A DNA stretch of 64,000 bases from Trichobilharzia regenti (GCA_944472135.2 OX235270.1:53759267-53823266); one strand, 5' to 3'; numbered from the stretch's first letter, positions 56,601 through 63,890 are shown. The notes: generated by a model from the letters alone, not told the origin. A program made the numbers and translations.

Positions 56601-59600
56601 AAGTAACCACATGTTTAGATATCATACTCAAGAATGCACCACCTAGTTTGAAGGACAGACATGAGTCCCCTTGACAGACGTCAATAATAATCCTACGCTA
56701 CTAAAAAGAAACATACGTCTCTGTGTCCTTTTCTTCAGCTTCACAGACATCATCAAATATTACAGGTACTTAATCGATCCAACCGGGAAGATAACTGCTG
56801 CACTAAAATGGTAGCCCTTAGGCACACCTAAAAACCTACAATAATTGAAACTTATGTTCCTGCTACTCCTACCATACCAGGAAGGTCGTTTGGATAGCCG
56901 TTAGACTACAAGCACTCATTGTCATGCACATCAGCTCCACAATCCGAACAACTAGAGTGGCGCATCGACCACTAGAACTAGCGGAACGTAGCCATCACGC
57001 TGCCTTTTGGATGAGATATCAAGTCAAGGACTCCAGTGAGGAGTGCTCCCTTAAGACAACCATCTGCACCGGTCTGGGTGCCTGGGCAGTATCCCCGTCC
57101 TCGAAGCAACAATAAAAACAATAAATCATAAGGAAATTTAATCATACGCTCTTTATTATGCTCACGAACAACCATTATGGTATTTCTAGCAACGCATTTT
57201 TAACTTCATTTCTATACACTGAGTTGATATGATTATGAACAATAAGTTGTGTTCGAAACATCATCCAGTAAATAATACCGTTTCACTGTGTGACATATCT
57301 AATAAACAAATTAACGAAAACTTTTGTTATTTTCTGCTATCCCTGGTGTTTCCACTTTCATCAGCCTCTCGCCCTTGTTTGATTTCTCAGACTATCTGTG
57401 TCTTTCAATGATGTATGTGAGTAGCCTTCAAAATGCTGGCCCCCAGTGTGAAAGCTAACATAGATATTCTGAAACCACATGCCACGTCCGAGGTAGTCAC
57501 CTACAATATTCGGACACCGATGCAAATCGAACAAAACGGGCAACTCTGACAAAATAAACTAGAAAACTTCCCTATCGTTATCTGCTGTATTTCGCGGACT
57601 CCTAGTGAAGCACTTTGAATATCTTCTCCATCTAGAAGTTCGAGTAGTATGTGCTACCTGCGCTTACCTGGGGACCATGTGGAGTCGTCAGCTAGCGGAG
57701 CTGGTGTCGGTGTCGTACTGAGCGCAGGAGCTCAAGCTGCACTATTCTACTGGATTCCCATTAACAGTCATTTATGTGCTGTAAGTCGGGAAGGTCATAC
57801 GAGAGTAAGAAGTGATAAGTCAGGTAGGCAGTGCCTATTTGTAGTCTATGCCTATACACCTATGGATTGCTGCCCGGATGCAGATTAAGCACGGACGATC
57901 TCCTTAAACAATCGTGTCAGGAGGATATCGTAGTGCTAGCTAAGGGAGTTGAATGCACAAGCCCAGTGTGAGAATAAACAGAGTCTACGTAAGGTAGCTG
58001 GATTCTGTTCCAGCTCATTCAAGTCACCAACAGCAAGAAGCATGGTGTCAGCGAGATGGTCCGTGAGCCGAATGGGACATTAATTACCAGCCTGAAAATA
58101 CACCTGCAGCACAGAGCGCCTTCCAGAAGCATTTGTATACCTGGCCGTCGACGCCAACAATCAACATCATTAGCTACAGTGCTCCTTCGTCGGTCAATAC
58201 CGACCCACCAATGAAAGCACATGTCCGGAAGGAGCTCCAAGTGTTGAGGCGCCATAAGACACCCGACCCAGACAATCTACCTCTGGCTCATTTTGAAGGT
58301 GATGGCGAGATTCTTTTCATGACTTTGACTGCATTGTTTAGGAAAGGTGAGGATGTTCTATCAATGTGGAATGAAGCCATCATCGTCCCTATGTTTAAAA
58401 ATGGCTGACGTAACATGTGATTCGCGAAGAGCAGGCTGGGTTTCCTTCAGACCGTTAATGTATTGACCATGTGTTCACCCTTCGTCAGTTGTTAAAACGC
58501 CTTCACACTTATATTGTAGGCCAACAATCCTTATGTTTTTTGGTATTAAGGCTGCGTTTGATTCGTTGGACAGAACTGTTCATCGGAACAGTGTCAGAAA
58601 ATCGTGTACCTGAGAATTACTTTAACATCCCGTAAGCTCTATTTAGAAATACCTGAGGTAGAGAGAGGGCATACAACCATCATCTATTCTCTCTGTTATC
58701 AATCAACAGTGAGGTTAAACACAATTGTCTAGTCTCGTCATTTCGCTCTAACTTTACCATCGATGACATTCTAGAGTCAGGACTGAAGGACGTGAGTGGT
58801 GGTAATGTAGATATGCTTCCTGGGAAAAGACTTTCCGATCTCGAGTATGCAGACGATATCGTCTTACTGTGCAATAGCATGCAGATTACCCAAATCGCAC
58901 TTAATCAGTTGGTGATCTGTGTCTGAAGTACGTTGTATCCTTTGTGTCGTCTTAGTTCAAGATTGACAGACGCTTGTACCTGTAATCACCCGTGCAGGTG
59001 AACTGCTTGAAGTTGTCAATAAGTCCGTGTTTCTGAGTAGTTGTGTGAATGCTGGCGGAGGTCAGATGGACGAGATCTCGTGAAAGCCAATTTGAAGCAT
59101 CTCTGACACCGCCGCGACATCATCCTGGCTGTCAGAGGTCAGGTGTACACTGCTTCGGTGAGTGCAACATTGCTCTACGCCTGTTAAACCTGGTCTTTTC
59201 GAGCTGGCAATGTGCCTTGCCACAACCAAAAGTTTATCAGTTTGCATCCAGTCGCTTCAAAATATTGGCTGATGTATTGCTTTGAAAGGTGAACAAAACA
59301 CGTTAGGATTTGATTCGCGAAGCTCAGGCTAGGTTCTATTCAGGTCGTGTGTTCATCGTTCGCCAGTTGTTGGAACACTGTCGCACGTATCGTATCGTCG
59401 TGTACATTCATGTATGTGCTGCATATCACACAAATGATCGCAGAAGAATGTGTCTCTCCATTCAACTTGACAGGGATTAACAGTTTTATGAGATATCCTT
59501 TAGTCTTCACAAATAGCACAATCGTACCAGAAAAAATAACAGTAAAATGCAGTTCTCCAGATTCTTTTAACGACAACTTCTGGAAGTTTTCAGTGAGTTT

Positions 59601-60723
59601 TCCACCGAAAATGTATTAATGATTGCTTCAAAACATGTCTACATCAACATGTTTCACAAGAAATTGTGAAATGATTCATTGAGATGACAGATTCATTCAC
59701 CTCGGAAGTTATCTTAGTCCCCATAGGACACTGACAGACAAAATTGCGCTTATCTCATTCAAGTTGTGTAAATCCTATTAAGTGTGAAAAACCGCAACAC
59801 GAGCTAACGACTGATCACAGATTCTAAAATAGTGAAACATCTGCTGCCAATATAAGAAAAATAGTATTACTTCCCGAAATCTACAGGAGCCTACCTGTTT
59901 CACCTTTTCACAAAGAATCGGCTCAACTACAGGTGATACGGATGAGATTTCAATAACCGGGTCGAAAACCGAACCAAGCATCAAGAAGATTCGAATTTTC
60001 CAAACCAATGTCAAGTCAGTGGAACTACATACATGCTTCACATAGTTCACGCGTCACCAAAAGCATTCCCAATCACCTGATGCATATACTTTCATCAACA
60101 CCTGCCTTCACTGCTTCGATATTCAAGATCAGATACCTACAAGTGCTTAGAAACAACGAACTTTCCCAACCAAGAACCCACCGCCTAATAAATATTCCGA
60201 ATTAAACAGAGATAGATCAAATACACGCTGAGGAGACCGTTGAATGACATCGCGCGGAAGGACGTAAAGTGCAACTCGAATGGAAAACGACGAGTTAGGT
60301 TTTCAAGGGTGGCATGTAAGAGATCATGTGCGAATGAGAAAAGAGCTTATGTGCCAACGGGAAACCAACGGAGGACGATTTCAGCGAACACGATGATTAA
60401 GAGATATGCTGTTGAAGGCCTATGACCTACTAGGAACATAAAAGATTAATTAATAACAATAATACAAATAGTTATAATCATAGTAATCACCTCCCAACTA
60501 ACGGAAACAGCTTCTGATGTTTGCAGAATAATCAAATACGAAGCTGCTGTTTCTAGTTGGTGATTTTCCAAACACAATTCGAACAGATCCCGTGGCTTTC
60601 TTCCAATGGTTGTAAATAAGTGAGGCCACCAGGAAACATCAGTTTTACGCGAACAGTGAGCCAGTATTTCCAAAAAATTAGGAAACTGTTGGATAAGCGC
60701 CACAACTTGCGGTAATAAAGGAT
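35280..60723 (-). CDS. RIC1: RIC1 homologue (RAB6A-GEF complex partner), C-terminal exons
   Basis: RIC1 with RGP1 forms the guanine-nucleotide exchange factor for RAB6 at the Golgi. Minus-strand exons found: 60723-60491, 49204-48748, 47807-47625, 45312-44923, 43622-43412 and 35618-35280, all with GT-AG borders. The last five join in frame. The first carries the RIC1 domain hallmark: PLLPQVVALIQQFPNFLE, AHCSRKT, DLFELCL and LETAASYLIILQ. Exon 45312-44923 gives QLNYLLNQLNLANCHNWECL, equivalent to the QLRYLLHIF-x5-LDWC block near the end of animal RIC1. The first exon ends in phase 0, but 49204 needs one preceding base, so at least one exon (expected to hold the KWDLC-R-x-IRFLKAI-like block) is missing from this model. 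The N-terminal WD40 part must lie right of the window. Introns are full of transposons. Confidence 0.85.
35880..36334 (+). pseudogene. RTE-1 endonuclease-linker relic in left arm
   Basis: Follows the RTE-1 region 31925-32250 (GTGGCATTACCGAGGGAACC, GCGACTCTCTGAAAGTGATG, GAACAAAGTAGTGAAGATGA) with frameshifts. Related relics are at 46083-46674 and 63170-63560. Confidence 0.68.
36338..37655 (-). pseudogene. Penelope-like element (RT C-half and GIY-YIG)
   Basis: Minus strand, 5'-truncated near 37655. Reads TEGVAIGSPKSPIVADLFMD, then KIWWRYVDDTFTVLKTEH (catalytic RYVDD near 37440-37460), then 37375-37139 (ENKQRELAMLDCKI, SVYRKPTHSNRYL). 36921-36535 covers the GIY-YIG domain (IIYKIPSNDCEVNYIGQTTR) and the C-terminus (IEWERVKILKSN, RERLITESLFI). 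The terminus at 36338-36445 matches the 14.6-15.3 kb PLEs. A few stops and frameshifts. Lies in the RIC1 intron 43411-35619, same strand. Confidence 0.85.
37656..40910 (+). pseudogene. SR2-like RTE retrotransposon (RTE-2), near full length
   Basis: A second RTE family. Possible 5' UTR from 37656 (GCCCGGGCAGTATCTCAGCC, also seen near 57078). 37932-38492 endonuclease: LATYNVRTLMQIG, CCISETRIQDPSE, FVVSAYAP, VLAGDLNAQAG, ended by a stop. 38768-39472 linker and RT start. 39495-40025: IVPIFKKGRRNSCDNHRGIS, VFLDIRAAFDSLDRT, GVRQGCPISPS. 39985-40428: LEYADDIVLLCDS (catalytic YADD) and FVYLGSCLS. A further broken C-terminal segment (40430-40905) includes LRWLGHVLRMS. At least five frame breaks, so not autonomous. 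GC content is visibly higher than the surroundings. Confidence 0.85.
41080..41770 (+). pseudogene. RTE-1 reverse-transcriptase relic
   Basis: Matches RTE-1 from NFIDFEKAFDSVDREVIWKL on (DNA: TTTATCGGCTCTGAAGAGGC, GACCGCGAAGTGATTCTGAG), then GATCCAGAGAGGAGAAAA and the TYLGS region (41575-41640). It ends abruptly at the left arm of the foldback at 41761. Confidence 0.7.
41761..42849 (-). mobile_element. PLE remnant flanked by ~315-bp inverted repeats
   Basis: Arms 41761-42076 and 42533-42849 look like perfect reverse complements. Between them the minus strand 42467-42171 encodes the GIY-YIG C-terminal part of a PLE (IKYLVNTVHSISTNASFKVI, TEAFAIQLEKPEL), close to 26560-26744. The left arm is in the position of the element's 3' UTR, so the right arm is an inverted extra copy at its 5' side. 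Inverted terminal repeats of this kind are reported for PLEs. Confidence 0.78.
42921..43378 (+). pseudogene. RTE-1 3' relic, copy A of a direct duplication
   Basis: RTE-1 terminal region (CGCTGAGGAGACCGTTGAAT, ACATCGCGCGGAAGGACG, and onward). From about 42940 to 43348 it is nearly identical to 60008-60412 in the same orientation (offset 17,069). Confidence 0.78.
43412..43622 (-). CDS. RIC1: RIC1 exon: C-terminal, lineage-specific
   Basis: Acceptor TTTTAATTTCAG, donor GTAAGT. Begins NEISNKLKLHSNGKGDLKLQ, continuing the block that in animals reads PQLQKLSEI. The rest (YGFHDNEEDIFNILNRQNIK and onward) is not conserved that I can recognise. Ends in phase 0. Confidence 0.75.
43623..44335. other. 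RIC1 intron, no feature seen
   Basis: No repeat or ORF recognised between the exon at 43622 and the decayed exon copy that begins near 44336. Confidence 0.4.
44336..44535 (-). pseudogene. Decayed copy of the RIC1-domain exon
   Basis: The plus strand matches 60417-60690: RTE terminus (CCTATGATATACTAGGAACC), the donor-like AATCATCACCTCCC, then TTTCTAGTTGG and ATTTTCCAAACACAGTTCG, GGCCACCAGGAAACA and CGAGAACAGTG. A deletion of roughly 70 bases removes the exon's 3' coding end, and small indels break the frame. It sits in the intron 44922-43623 of the gene it was copied from. Confidence 0.78.
44923..45312 (-). CDS. RIC1: RIC1 exon: conserved C-terminal helical block
   Basis: Acceptor CATAATTTAG, donor GTAAGT. 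Carries LYQLNYLLNQLNLANCHNWE, LLCLDRDAFLRSV, and after a Ser-rich linker LEELKHWSSEKYPLYYEFLI, matching the HAVDRWAST...KPFLNII block. Good agreement in order and spacing with animal RIC1. Confidence 0.82.
45571..45831. repeat. ~75-bp inverted repeat
   Basis: Arms about 45571-45648 and 45754-45831 pair with few mismatches (AAAGTCAGTTTATTTG, GGTCATTTGTCCATGGAC and TTTTTACCA against their complements). No coding between them. A hammerhead-like motif follows at 45856-45896. Probably a non-autonomous PLE- or MITE-like remnant. Confidence 0.75.
45856..45896 (+). ncRNA. Hammerhead-like motif (degenerate)
   Basis: GTCTG, then CTGAAGA (core fit), an extra A, GCT...AGC as a 3-bp stem II, AAAA in place of GAAA, then CGTT and CAGA. 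Stem I would pair TCTG with CAGA across the cleavage point, and stem III is only ACGT. The extra A and the lost G12 make activity unlikely. The CGTT/CGTC block resembles the GAAACGTC of the PLE termini here. Confidence 0.35.
46083..46674 (-). pseudogene. RTE-1 relic extending out of the right arm
   Basis: 46674-46392 is the mirror of 36052-36334. The relic continues past the arm end to 46083, with minus-strand coding NTNPPIKAEVMNTIKLRKA matching RTE-1 TNPPTRAEVLNAIKLLKA. The relic is therefore longer on this side than at the left arm. Confidence 0.72.
46392..47468. repeat. Right arm of a 1.08-kb inverted duplication
   Basis: Mirror of 35258-36334, with about 10.06 kb between the arms. Similarity decays within tens of bases past 47457 and stops near 46392. 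Confidence 0.9.
47108..47446 (+). pseudogene. RIC1: Inverted second copy of the RIC1 terminal exon
   Basis: Complete with splice acceptor (TTCATTACAG before 47108), 112 codons and stop. The protein is the same as that of 35618-35280. It lies on the strand opposite the gene, inside the intron 47624-45313, so it cannot be spliced into RIC1. Lack of coding damage implies a recent duplication or gene conversion. Confidence 0.85.
47625..47807 (-). CDS. RIC1: RIC1 symmetric exon (183 bases)
   Basis: Acceptor GTTAATATAG, donor GTGAGT. Its length is a multiple of three and it keeps phase with both neighbours, so it could be skipped without a frameshift. Encodes QPAPSWPQAFYNLLIDFSIF, comparable to the RVDNFVIALKRLHKDF region of animal RIC1. 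It lies only about 160 bases from the inverted copy of the terminal exon. Confidence 0.68.
47856..48080. other. RIC1 intron, no feature seen
   Basis: Short AT-rich sequence between a RIC1 exon and a SINE fragment. Confidence 0.4.
48085..48200 (+). mobile_element. Decayed ribozyme-SINE fragment
   Basis: CGAATGGTCTACGAGCTTAC and AACCAGAAGGTTCAG (tRNA-like part), GTTCGACCCCCTG (B box), then TTACTGATGAACAGCGCCAT and TCTAAGATGAAGCG in place of the ribozyme. CTGATGA is kept but stem II is destroyed. Confidence 0.62.
48210..48450 (+). mobile_element. tRNA-headed SINE with RTE-derived body and tail
   Basis: Head: A-box-like TAGTTTAGTGGCAAAATATT and B-box-like AGTTCGATTCCC. Body: GTAAAGAGGGCAAGTTGGG, also in the RTE-1 5' UTR (30898-30918, and near 62360). 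Tail: AGCCCTATGTTTCATATGGA and ACACAAAGGAATT, the RTE-1 3' terminus (34036-34063). The combination suggests a non-autonomous element mobilised by RTE-1. Confidence 0.6.
48455..48570 (-). mobile_element. PLE terminus fragment
   Basis: The plus strand reads TTCCACTATGGATAAAATTT, AGTGTTATACAGTAATATTA, CTGATGACGTCTCGAACAC and ATTTATTGCTCATAATCATA, the complement of the PLE terminus at 36338-36445. No coding part retained. Confidence 0.7.
48748..49204 (-). CDS. RIC1: RIC1 exon: variable middle region
   Basis: A long pyrimidine tract and TTTCTGTAG precede 49204. The donor GTAAGT follows 48748, leaving two bases. Low-complexity Ser/Asn-rich start, then a helical part (QLKEIVSKMTIEYFSQGYLK, VLADWIVKH) loosely matching the RIC1 HARRLLE-to-ISWL helices. 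Confidence 0.72.
49480..50110 (-). pseudogene. RTE-2 (SR2-like) 3' relic
   Basis: Minus strand 50077-49804 encodes ISAWIQRASFAYASLRYLWP and, frameshifted, VKRLAVFDRKSLRSIS, matching RTE-2 EISNRIMKARVAYINLNHLW and VRRLYVFDHRCLRRIA. Followed toward 49500 by a segment equivalent to GGTTGGGGTCC of the RTE-2 3' end. Confidence 0.72.
50283..50397 (-). other. Open segment bounded by splice-like sites
   Basis: After TTTCCTGCGAAATCAG comes an open frame (AFMSVYIMHRGRVVDLLYRK, TLTKWKPFRLINNPS) ended by GTGAGT. Its phases fit neither flanking RIC1 exon. I do not recognise the protein. It could be an exon of another gene, an eroded transposon or chance. Confidence 0.25.
50400..52775. other. AT-rich RIC1 intron sequence
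   Basis: No gene recognised. The missing RIC1 exon was looked for here on the minus strand without success. Confidence 0.4.
52776..53402. repeat. ~49-bp repeat units split by the protease fragment
   Basis: Two adjacent units (52776-52824 and 52825-52873; GACTGTCAAACAAA, CATATTATAYGGATATATAT, CACC) and a third partial unit at 53369-53400. The Gypsy protease segment lies between units two and three, as if inserted into a short tandem array or flanked by LTR-derived ends. Confidence 0.72.
52864..53343 (-). CDS. Retropepsin-like protease ORF (Gypsy-derived fragment)
   Basis: 159 codons, uninterrupted. The aspartic protease active site LDTASD is at residues 18-23. AVSACSGRLKLIGELKCSV and LNLLGLDLF follow, as in Gypsy proteases. 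It then continues with a Ser/Arg/Lys/Thr-rich basic tail (SRSRKPNKQTKRQTS) and stops, with no RT. Related to the protease end at 29142. The sequence just upstream reads SVTTPG in frame, so the ORF may be a piece of a longer gag-pol. Single-domain retropepsins are sometimes domesticated, but nothing here proves expression. Confidence 0.65.
   Translation of the reverse strand: MRKYIDLQMNGHDARLQLDTASDITVISEKLWNNIGRPPIANTSQTAVSACSGRLKLIGELKCSVSFRNIKFTGICYVTKSDLNLLGLDLFHRLHLADVPLNSLCNAVKKHKMSDNSGRSRSRKPNKQTKRQTSTTSSTVPDKPTRNHPTNHQSSQKGR
53400..56575 (+). mobile_element. CR1-like non-LTR retrotransposon with intact ORF
   Basis: Starts about 53400, at the end of the repeat unit, with a 107-base 5' UTR. 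It contains one long ORF and a 3' UTR that ends GGAATAAAGTGATTATTATT followed by an A/AT run. A shorter copy of the same 3' end is at 9150-9716. No ORF1 is present, so it may be 5'-truncated. It lies in the RIC1 intron, antisense to the gene. Confidence 0.82.
53507..56302 (+). CDS. Endonuclease-reverse transcriptase of the CR1-like element
   Basis: 931 codons with no stop or frameshift, the only undamaged polymerase gene in the window. The endonuclease (residues ~50-270) has STNCRSLSNK, AIQETWL, VCGDFNLCDH and LLNSDHCIIRI. RT (residues ~440-710) has HSLGPDGVPSILLQ, FRPVAITSPFLKTMEKLL, TAFLDYTAAFDSVPR, SGVPQGAVLSPFLFS and IKYADDLTVSV, the catalytic YADD. A C-terminal region follows (YLGISFSSNLCWSSH, RTLRAVSRVS, ARTTKYKNSTVPYLA). 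Order and length fit CR1/jockey-group ORF2, as in schistosome SR1-type elements. It may be recently inserted and possibly still competent in enzyme terms. Confidence 0.9.
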   Translation: MCPNRIIYNRAFLKSLQPTALCHPQKLRKKHHCGWQRALKRTQINQMTVPELVSTNCRSLSNKMDYLQSLMYSNVYRNAGVLAIQETWLHQHYDDNLVSINGYKVFRQDRNSSKKKYGGGVATFINTSWSTSNHVCFNYSNDNIDCITVRCRPKHLSKYSYIYITNIYITPNCSLSNIVMFADEFTEFAAPAFGNSLSIVCGDFNLCDHSFLTSLGHENLVKFNTRLDKSLDLVFINDRDVYETRRRAPLLNSDHCIIRILPKVYGKLQRKLFSHLTKKIHERSYSHDNILALRSMLHDTNWELFTDDKLDATVSNITDYLKFCLEICCPYETLFSRFDRISSVQLKKLRRQKEKLYKNCDNTGVRKINTLIKIEIERLNRLYNEKFLSCKNPSNIWKLFNKLTSKKQMSVDAYSDVNALNKSFIKKQINMVVPDVPSQENGHFQGFKEKDVLLCLKSLNPTHSLGPDGVPSILLQKCADILCHPLTQIFNASFNRETVPADWKEIKVVPVQKSSSGAGIKFRPVAITSPFLKTMEKLLLNILKPSLKAFSDPKQFAYKCGRSTLDAAIVLHHNIVSCLDKGAKFVRTAFLDYTAAFDSVPRTLLLGKMISAQTESWATRWLSSYFKDRKQHTVLAGKRSTSQLTESGVPQGAVLSPFLFSFFLHDLPNSPKVNFIKYADDLTVSVPVVSTSDCSHMNGFLAEVKDWSGSNGLKLNPTKCNTVDFSLRSEKDMHGLIQSHDCCNIDGTMIESKSSVSYLGISFSSNLCWSSHILIVSKKVFRLTYYIKKLRHSGITQSLIIQFINSCVLPIILYCSPLFFPGLLKKDHIILRRTLRAVSRVSAIPLTQLNDTVVNRHMNSCKHLAKVILSDSEHPLYSQLFPCISSGKTRRNFINIYARTTKYKNSTVPYLARVLCEETNIRKELLQLLNQ
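56576..57219. other. Unassigned; possible RTE-2 5' leader
   Basis: GTGCCTGGGCAGTATCCCCG (57079-57098) matches the start of RTE-2 at 37667, so part of 56890-57110 may be the 5' UTR of the relic that follows. Otherwise nothing seen. Confidence 0.4.
57220..57300 (+). mobile_element. PLE terminus fragment
   Basis: TTGATATGATTATGAACAAT, AAGTTGTGTTCGAAACATCA and TCCAGTAAATAATACC are a diverged copy of the PLE terminus at 15245-15320, inserted in the RTE-2 leader. Confidence 0.62.
57345..59290 (+). pseudogene. RTE-2 (SR2-like) relic
   Basis: Follows RTE-2 from its leader (TTTCTCAGACTATCTGTGTC) through endonuclease (57649-57888: AGVGVVLSAGAQAALFYWIP, VVYAYTPMDCCPD), linker (58133-58408: SVNTDPPMKAHVRKELQVLR) and RT (58800-58880: LEYADDIVLLCNS). 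Large internal deletions and many stops. Higher GC than the flanks. A second RT start lies at 59220-59380. Confidence 0.78.
59444..59592 (+). other. Possible exon on the plus strand
   Basis: 149 bases open between ATGATCGCAG and GTGAGT, reading ECVSPFNLTGINSFMRYPLV, FTNSTIVPEKITVKCSSPDS and FNDNFWKFS. It looks protein-like and is not similar to the surrounding RTE relics. No partner exon or family was recognised. Confidence 0.3.
59880..60450 (+). pseudogene. RTE-1 3' relic, copy B of a direct duplication
   Basis: RTE-1 terminal region. 60008-60412 is nearly identical to 42940-43348. It ends GGCCTATGACCTACTAGGAA, directly before the RIC1-domain exon on the other strand. Confidence 0.78.
60491..60723 (-). 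CDS. RIC1: RIC1 exon: RIC1 domain core
   Basis: Acceptor TAAACTTTTAG before 60723, donor GTGATT after 60491. Encodes DPLLPQVVALIQQFPNFLEI, LAHCSRKTDVSWWPHLFTTI, GRKPRDLFELCLENHQLETA and ASYLIILQTSE in sequence, closely following animal RIC1. A decayed copy is at 44400-44535. Confidence 0.9.
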
Positions 60724-60805
60724 CTAAAAGTTTACAAATCATACACAGAGGAAAATCAAAAATAAATGTCGCTATGAAACTGAAATATTCTCTATTTAGG
60801 TGCAT

Positions 60806-62160
60806 GGTGGCACTAGCGATGGTACACCAAACTATAGACTCCTTACATGCAACGTCAATTACACAACTGTAAACCTTTATTCGTTATCTGCATTTTCATA
60901 ACGATTTTTTTGTTGGGCTCTCAAATATCCAACACTCTTTTCAGTGGCCAGGTAAATGCACAATATCCAATTCCACACTTATGTCTGAACAAGAGGCAGA
61001 GAGAGATAACAGCAATATTTAGTCTGAACAATGCAGCCTACATCTCCGCTACAACTATCAACATTGTTTTTGGGTTGTATGACGTGCTACTTTAATTTAC
61101 CCCAGACACTCAGTTGAAGATCATGTTTGAGACTATGGTGTACACTTGATTTCCTGCTATGAATAGCATTCTGCGGTCCAAAACAAAATCAGAGCCAGAG
61201 GTTTCAAAAGTAGGACACTAGCACAAACTCCATCATGCTACTGTTATCTGCAGAACAATTGACGGACAGTCTATCTGAATGGAAATCGGATGTGTACTGA
61301 CTGACAAAAGACCTAGGCTTCATATTTCACCTACGAGCTTTCTGATATAAAAAGTCAAAGGGTGGACACGTAGATAGTAGATTAGTTTCTGGATTGGAAC
61401 TCCATTGATTGACATATCAACGTTCCTTTCTTTCGAATATAACTAAATCTCCTTTCCTGCCTGATGTAGTGTCTGAAACATCATTGTGTTCATTGTGTAT
61501 TTTTATATTGATAATAGATGCAGACTGAGACAAAACTGTTGTTATACTCTATGGCATAAACTAATGATAAATCAGCGATGATGACGACGATGATCATTCA
61601 AGATGGGATTTATCAATAAATACCCTATAAACCTTCCATTTCAATACTGATGAATTCTTTGTTGTTTTTTTCATTCCTAGTAGTAGTGAAGTTCTCTTGT
61701 ACAGAATGGATGAAGTATCTGGTACTGTTCAGGTGCAACACACTCTTCAAATGCATAGCCGTGAATCATCTTGTTAGTGTTCTCTCATATTCTTTGTTTA
61801 TGTTTACGTGTCAACATGTACTTATATACTTTATTTTATAAACATTAAACCAAGTATGTTTTACGCGATAAACTGTCAAATATTTATGAGATTGTTCACA
61901 CTAAATTAACATCTAATTTCAGTATTCAGCACTAAATAGCACTTGTATTCAAGATGCACAATAACAATAGTTTAAACAGTTCGGAACCCACCAGCCTTGT
62001 TGGCCTATATCCTCATTTATCAAACATACACAGATTCATAATGGCGATAATAGTACAAAGCGAGTCATTGATAAATACACAGGAGTAACCACTAGGATTA
62101 GAAAGGTGCACTGACTTATCACGTGTATTATTGATATAAGTATAAAACTTGGACACTGTG
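60806..62160. other. Unassigned sequence upstream of the RIC1-domain exon
   Basis: The preceding RIC1 exon should lie here or further right on the minus strand, but none was recognised. An 82-codon plus ORF (60847-61095) has a hydrophobic N-terminal half and no known domain. Confidence 0.35.
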
Positions 62161-62164
62161 GTAG

Positions 62165-62275
62165 AGTATAAGTCCATTATGGATAAGATTTTATTTCGAT
62201 AAATCAGTTAATATTACTGTATAACACTGTGTGACTTATCAAAATAAAATCTTATCCATAATGGAGTTATCACGT
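62165..62275. repeat. PLE-terminus palindrome
   Basis: TCCATTATGGATAAGATTTT (62172) and its complement ending at 62266 flank a short segment containing TTACTGTATAACACTGTG. These are two PLE 3' extremities joined in opposite orientation with nothing of the element left between them. Confidence 0.7.
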
Positions 62276-62329
62276 GTATCTTTCAGCTGATTAAGTGATA
62301 ATTTGAACAAAGACGTAACTTTGCCTGTT

Positions 62330-63890
62330 TCATTAGCCTGTTCCAAGCCCGGACAAAAAGGGAAGGTTGGGTGTGGGACTAGCTACACTACCCCGGAAAA
62401 TCAACTCAATCGGTACACAAACATCACAGTCCTAGAATAAACACATGAAGATAAACTTGTTCCTTGAGCGAATCTGAGAGGCGGAATGACACAGGAGACC
62501 AGTCAATATGTGGCATGGAATGTCCCTACCATGATTAAGGCTAAAATCTTGCTCGGATTGTAAAGTAAATGAGGAAGTAAGGTTATAGAGATTATACAAA
62601 TGCATAGGAACAAACGGATTGAAAGTCGACTCTACAGATTGTTAACTAGAGAGTCAACAATCTTTTCCAGTCATCCAGACAACAAACACTACCACACTGA
62701 TGTCACTAAGGGCCTTCGGGGCCCTCATGCACTGGTCACCTGCCTCCTCCAGAATAATGACAGCGAGATCCAACTCAAAAGGAGGGAGGGTTGAGTTTAC
62801 ACAGTGCTACACTCCAACAAACAACGCAGATTAAGTGGAAGAGAGGGAGAACTTCTACAGATAGTACTCGTCATGAAACCGACTATATGCAGAAATCAAA
62901 GTTCTAATCGGTGATATGAATGCAGAGCAAACCGACACCAAACAAACACAGACAGAGAACTCGTCGTGCGTTGCGAGGCGATCCGAGAAATGGACGAGGA
63001 TGGTGAACTCTTTGCAGACTTCTGTCGGTTTATTGATATGGGGATTGATGCAACATGCGCAATGACAAGGAAATACACAAGGAATCAAGGATTTCAATAA
63101 ATGGACGCATCAAAAATCAGATAGACTTCAAATGGATGTTGAGAGAGCTGGTTATCGACCATAATAGAAGCTCAACAATCCCAAACCAACGGACTAAGCT
63201 ACCAAGGATGAGTTCACTGCAGTCATCAGGAAGAAGTCGGAAACACTGAGTGGCATCACCGAGGGAACCTGAGTTGGAAGAACACTGCGACTTTCTGAAA
63301 GTGATGTTGAAGGAAGCCTGTATTGTATAGCCACCTGAGTGAGGAAGGAAGACACACTTGTGCAATCTGATAGTCGAGAGGGAGAGAGGGAAGGATAATG
63401 GAACAGAAAATGAATCCGTGCAAAAGTGGACAGGGAGAGGAACAAGCTGAGTTTATTTTTACATCTCACTGAACAAAGTAGTGAAGAGTAAAGATGAGTG
63501 TGAGACGAAAGGCGGAAGACGGCTTTATGACACACTGGCCACTAGGAAGAAATACCTCAGAATACTAGCTTGCTGTTCGTGAAGAGTCAATACCGATGAG
63601 ACGAATGAAAGAGAACCTACTTAGGAAGAAGGAGGAACACAGAAAGCTCTGGCCTGATTACTTTATTAACAGGAGAAATGTAAAGAAAATCATCTCCCAC
63701 TTATCCAAGCACAATGGTATCAACTATAGGCAGCACAGATGAAGATATCCTCAGGAGGAGACCAGAGCTTATGTGGACACAAGTGCAACCGACTAAGAAG
63801 GGCCGAAGAGGAGAGAGTGAAATGGATGTGTGCTACTGAATCTATATGTCCTACTTGGAATTCGAAGAAATAAGAACTAATAATAATTAG
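62330..63890 (+). pseudogene. RTE-1 relic spanning 5' UTR to 3' end
   Basis: Starts with the RTE-1 leader (CAAGCCCGGACAAAAAGGGA). Continues through an endonuclease relic (62745-63110; AGAATAATGACAGCGAGATC, CGGTGATATGAATGCAGAG), the linker shared with the inverted-duplication arms (63200-63560) and ends near 63870 with CTATATGTCCTACTTGGAAT and AATAATAAT. Heavily deleted, no intact frame. Confidence 0.75.
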
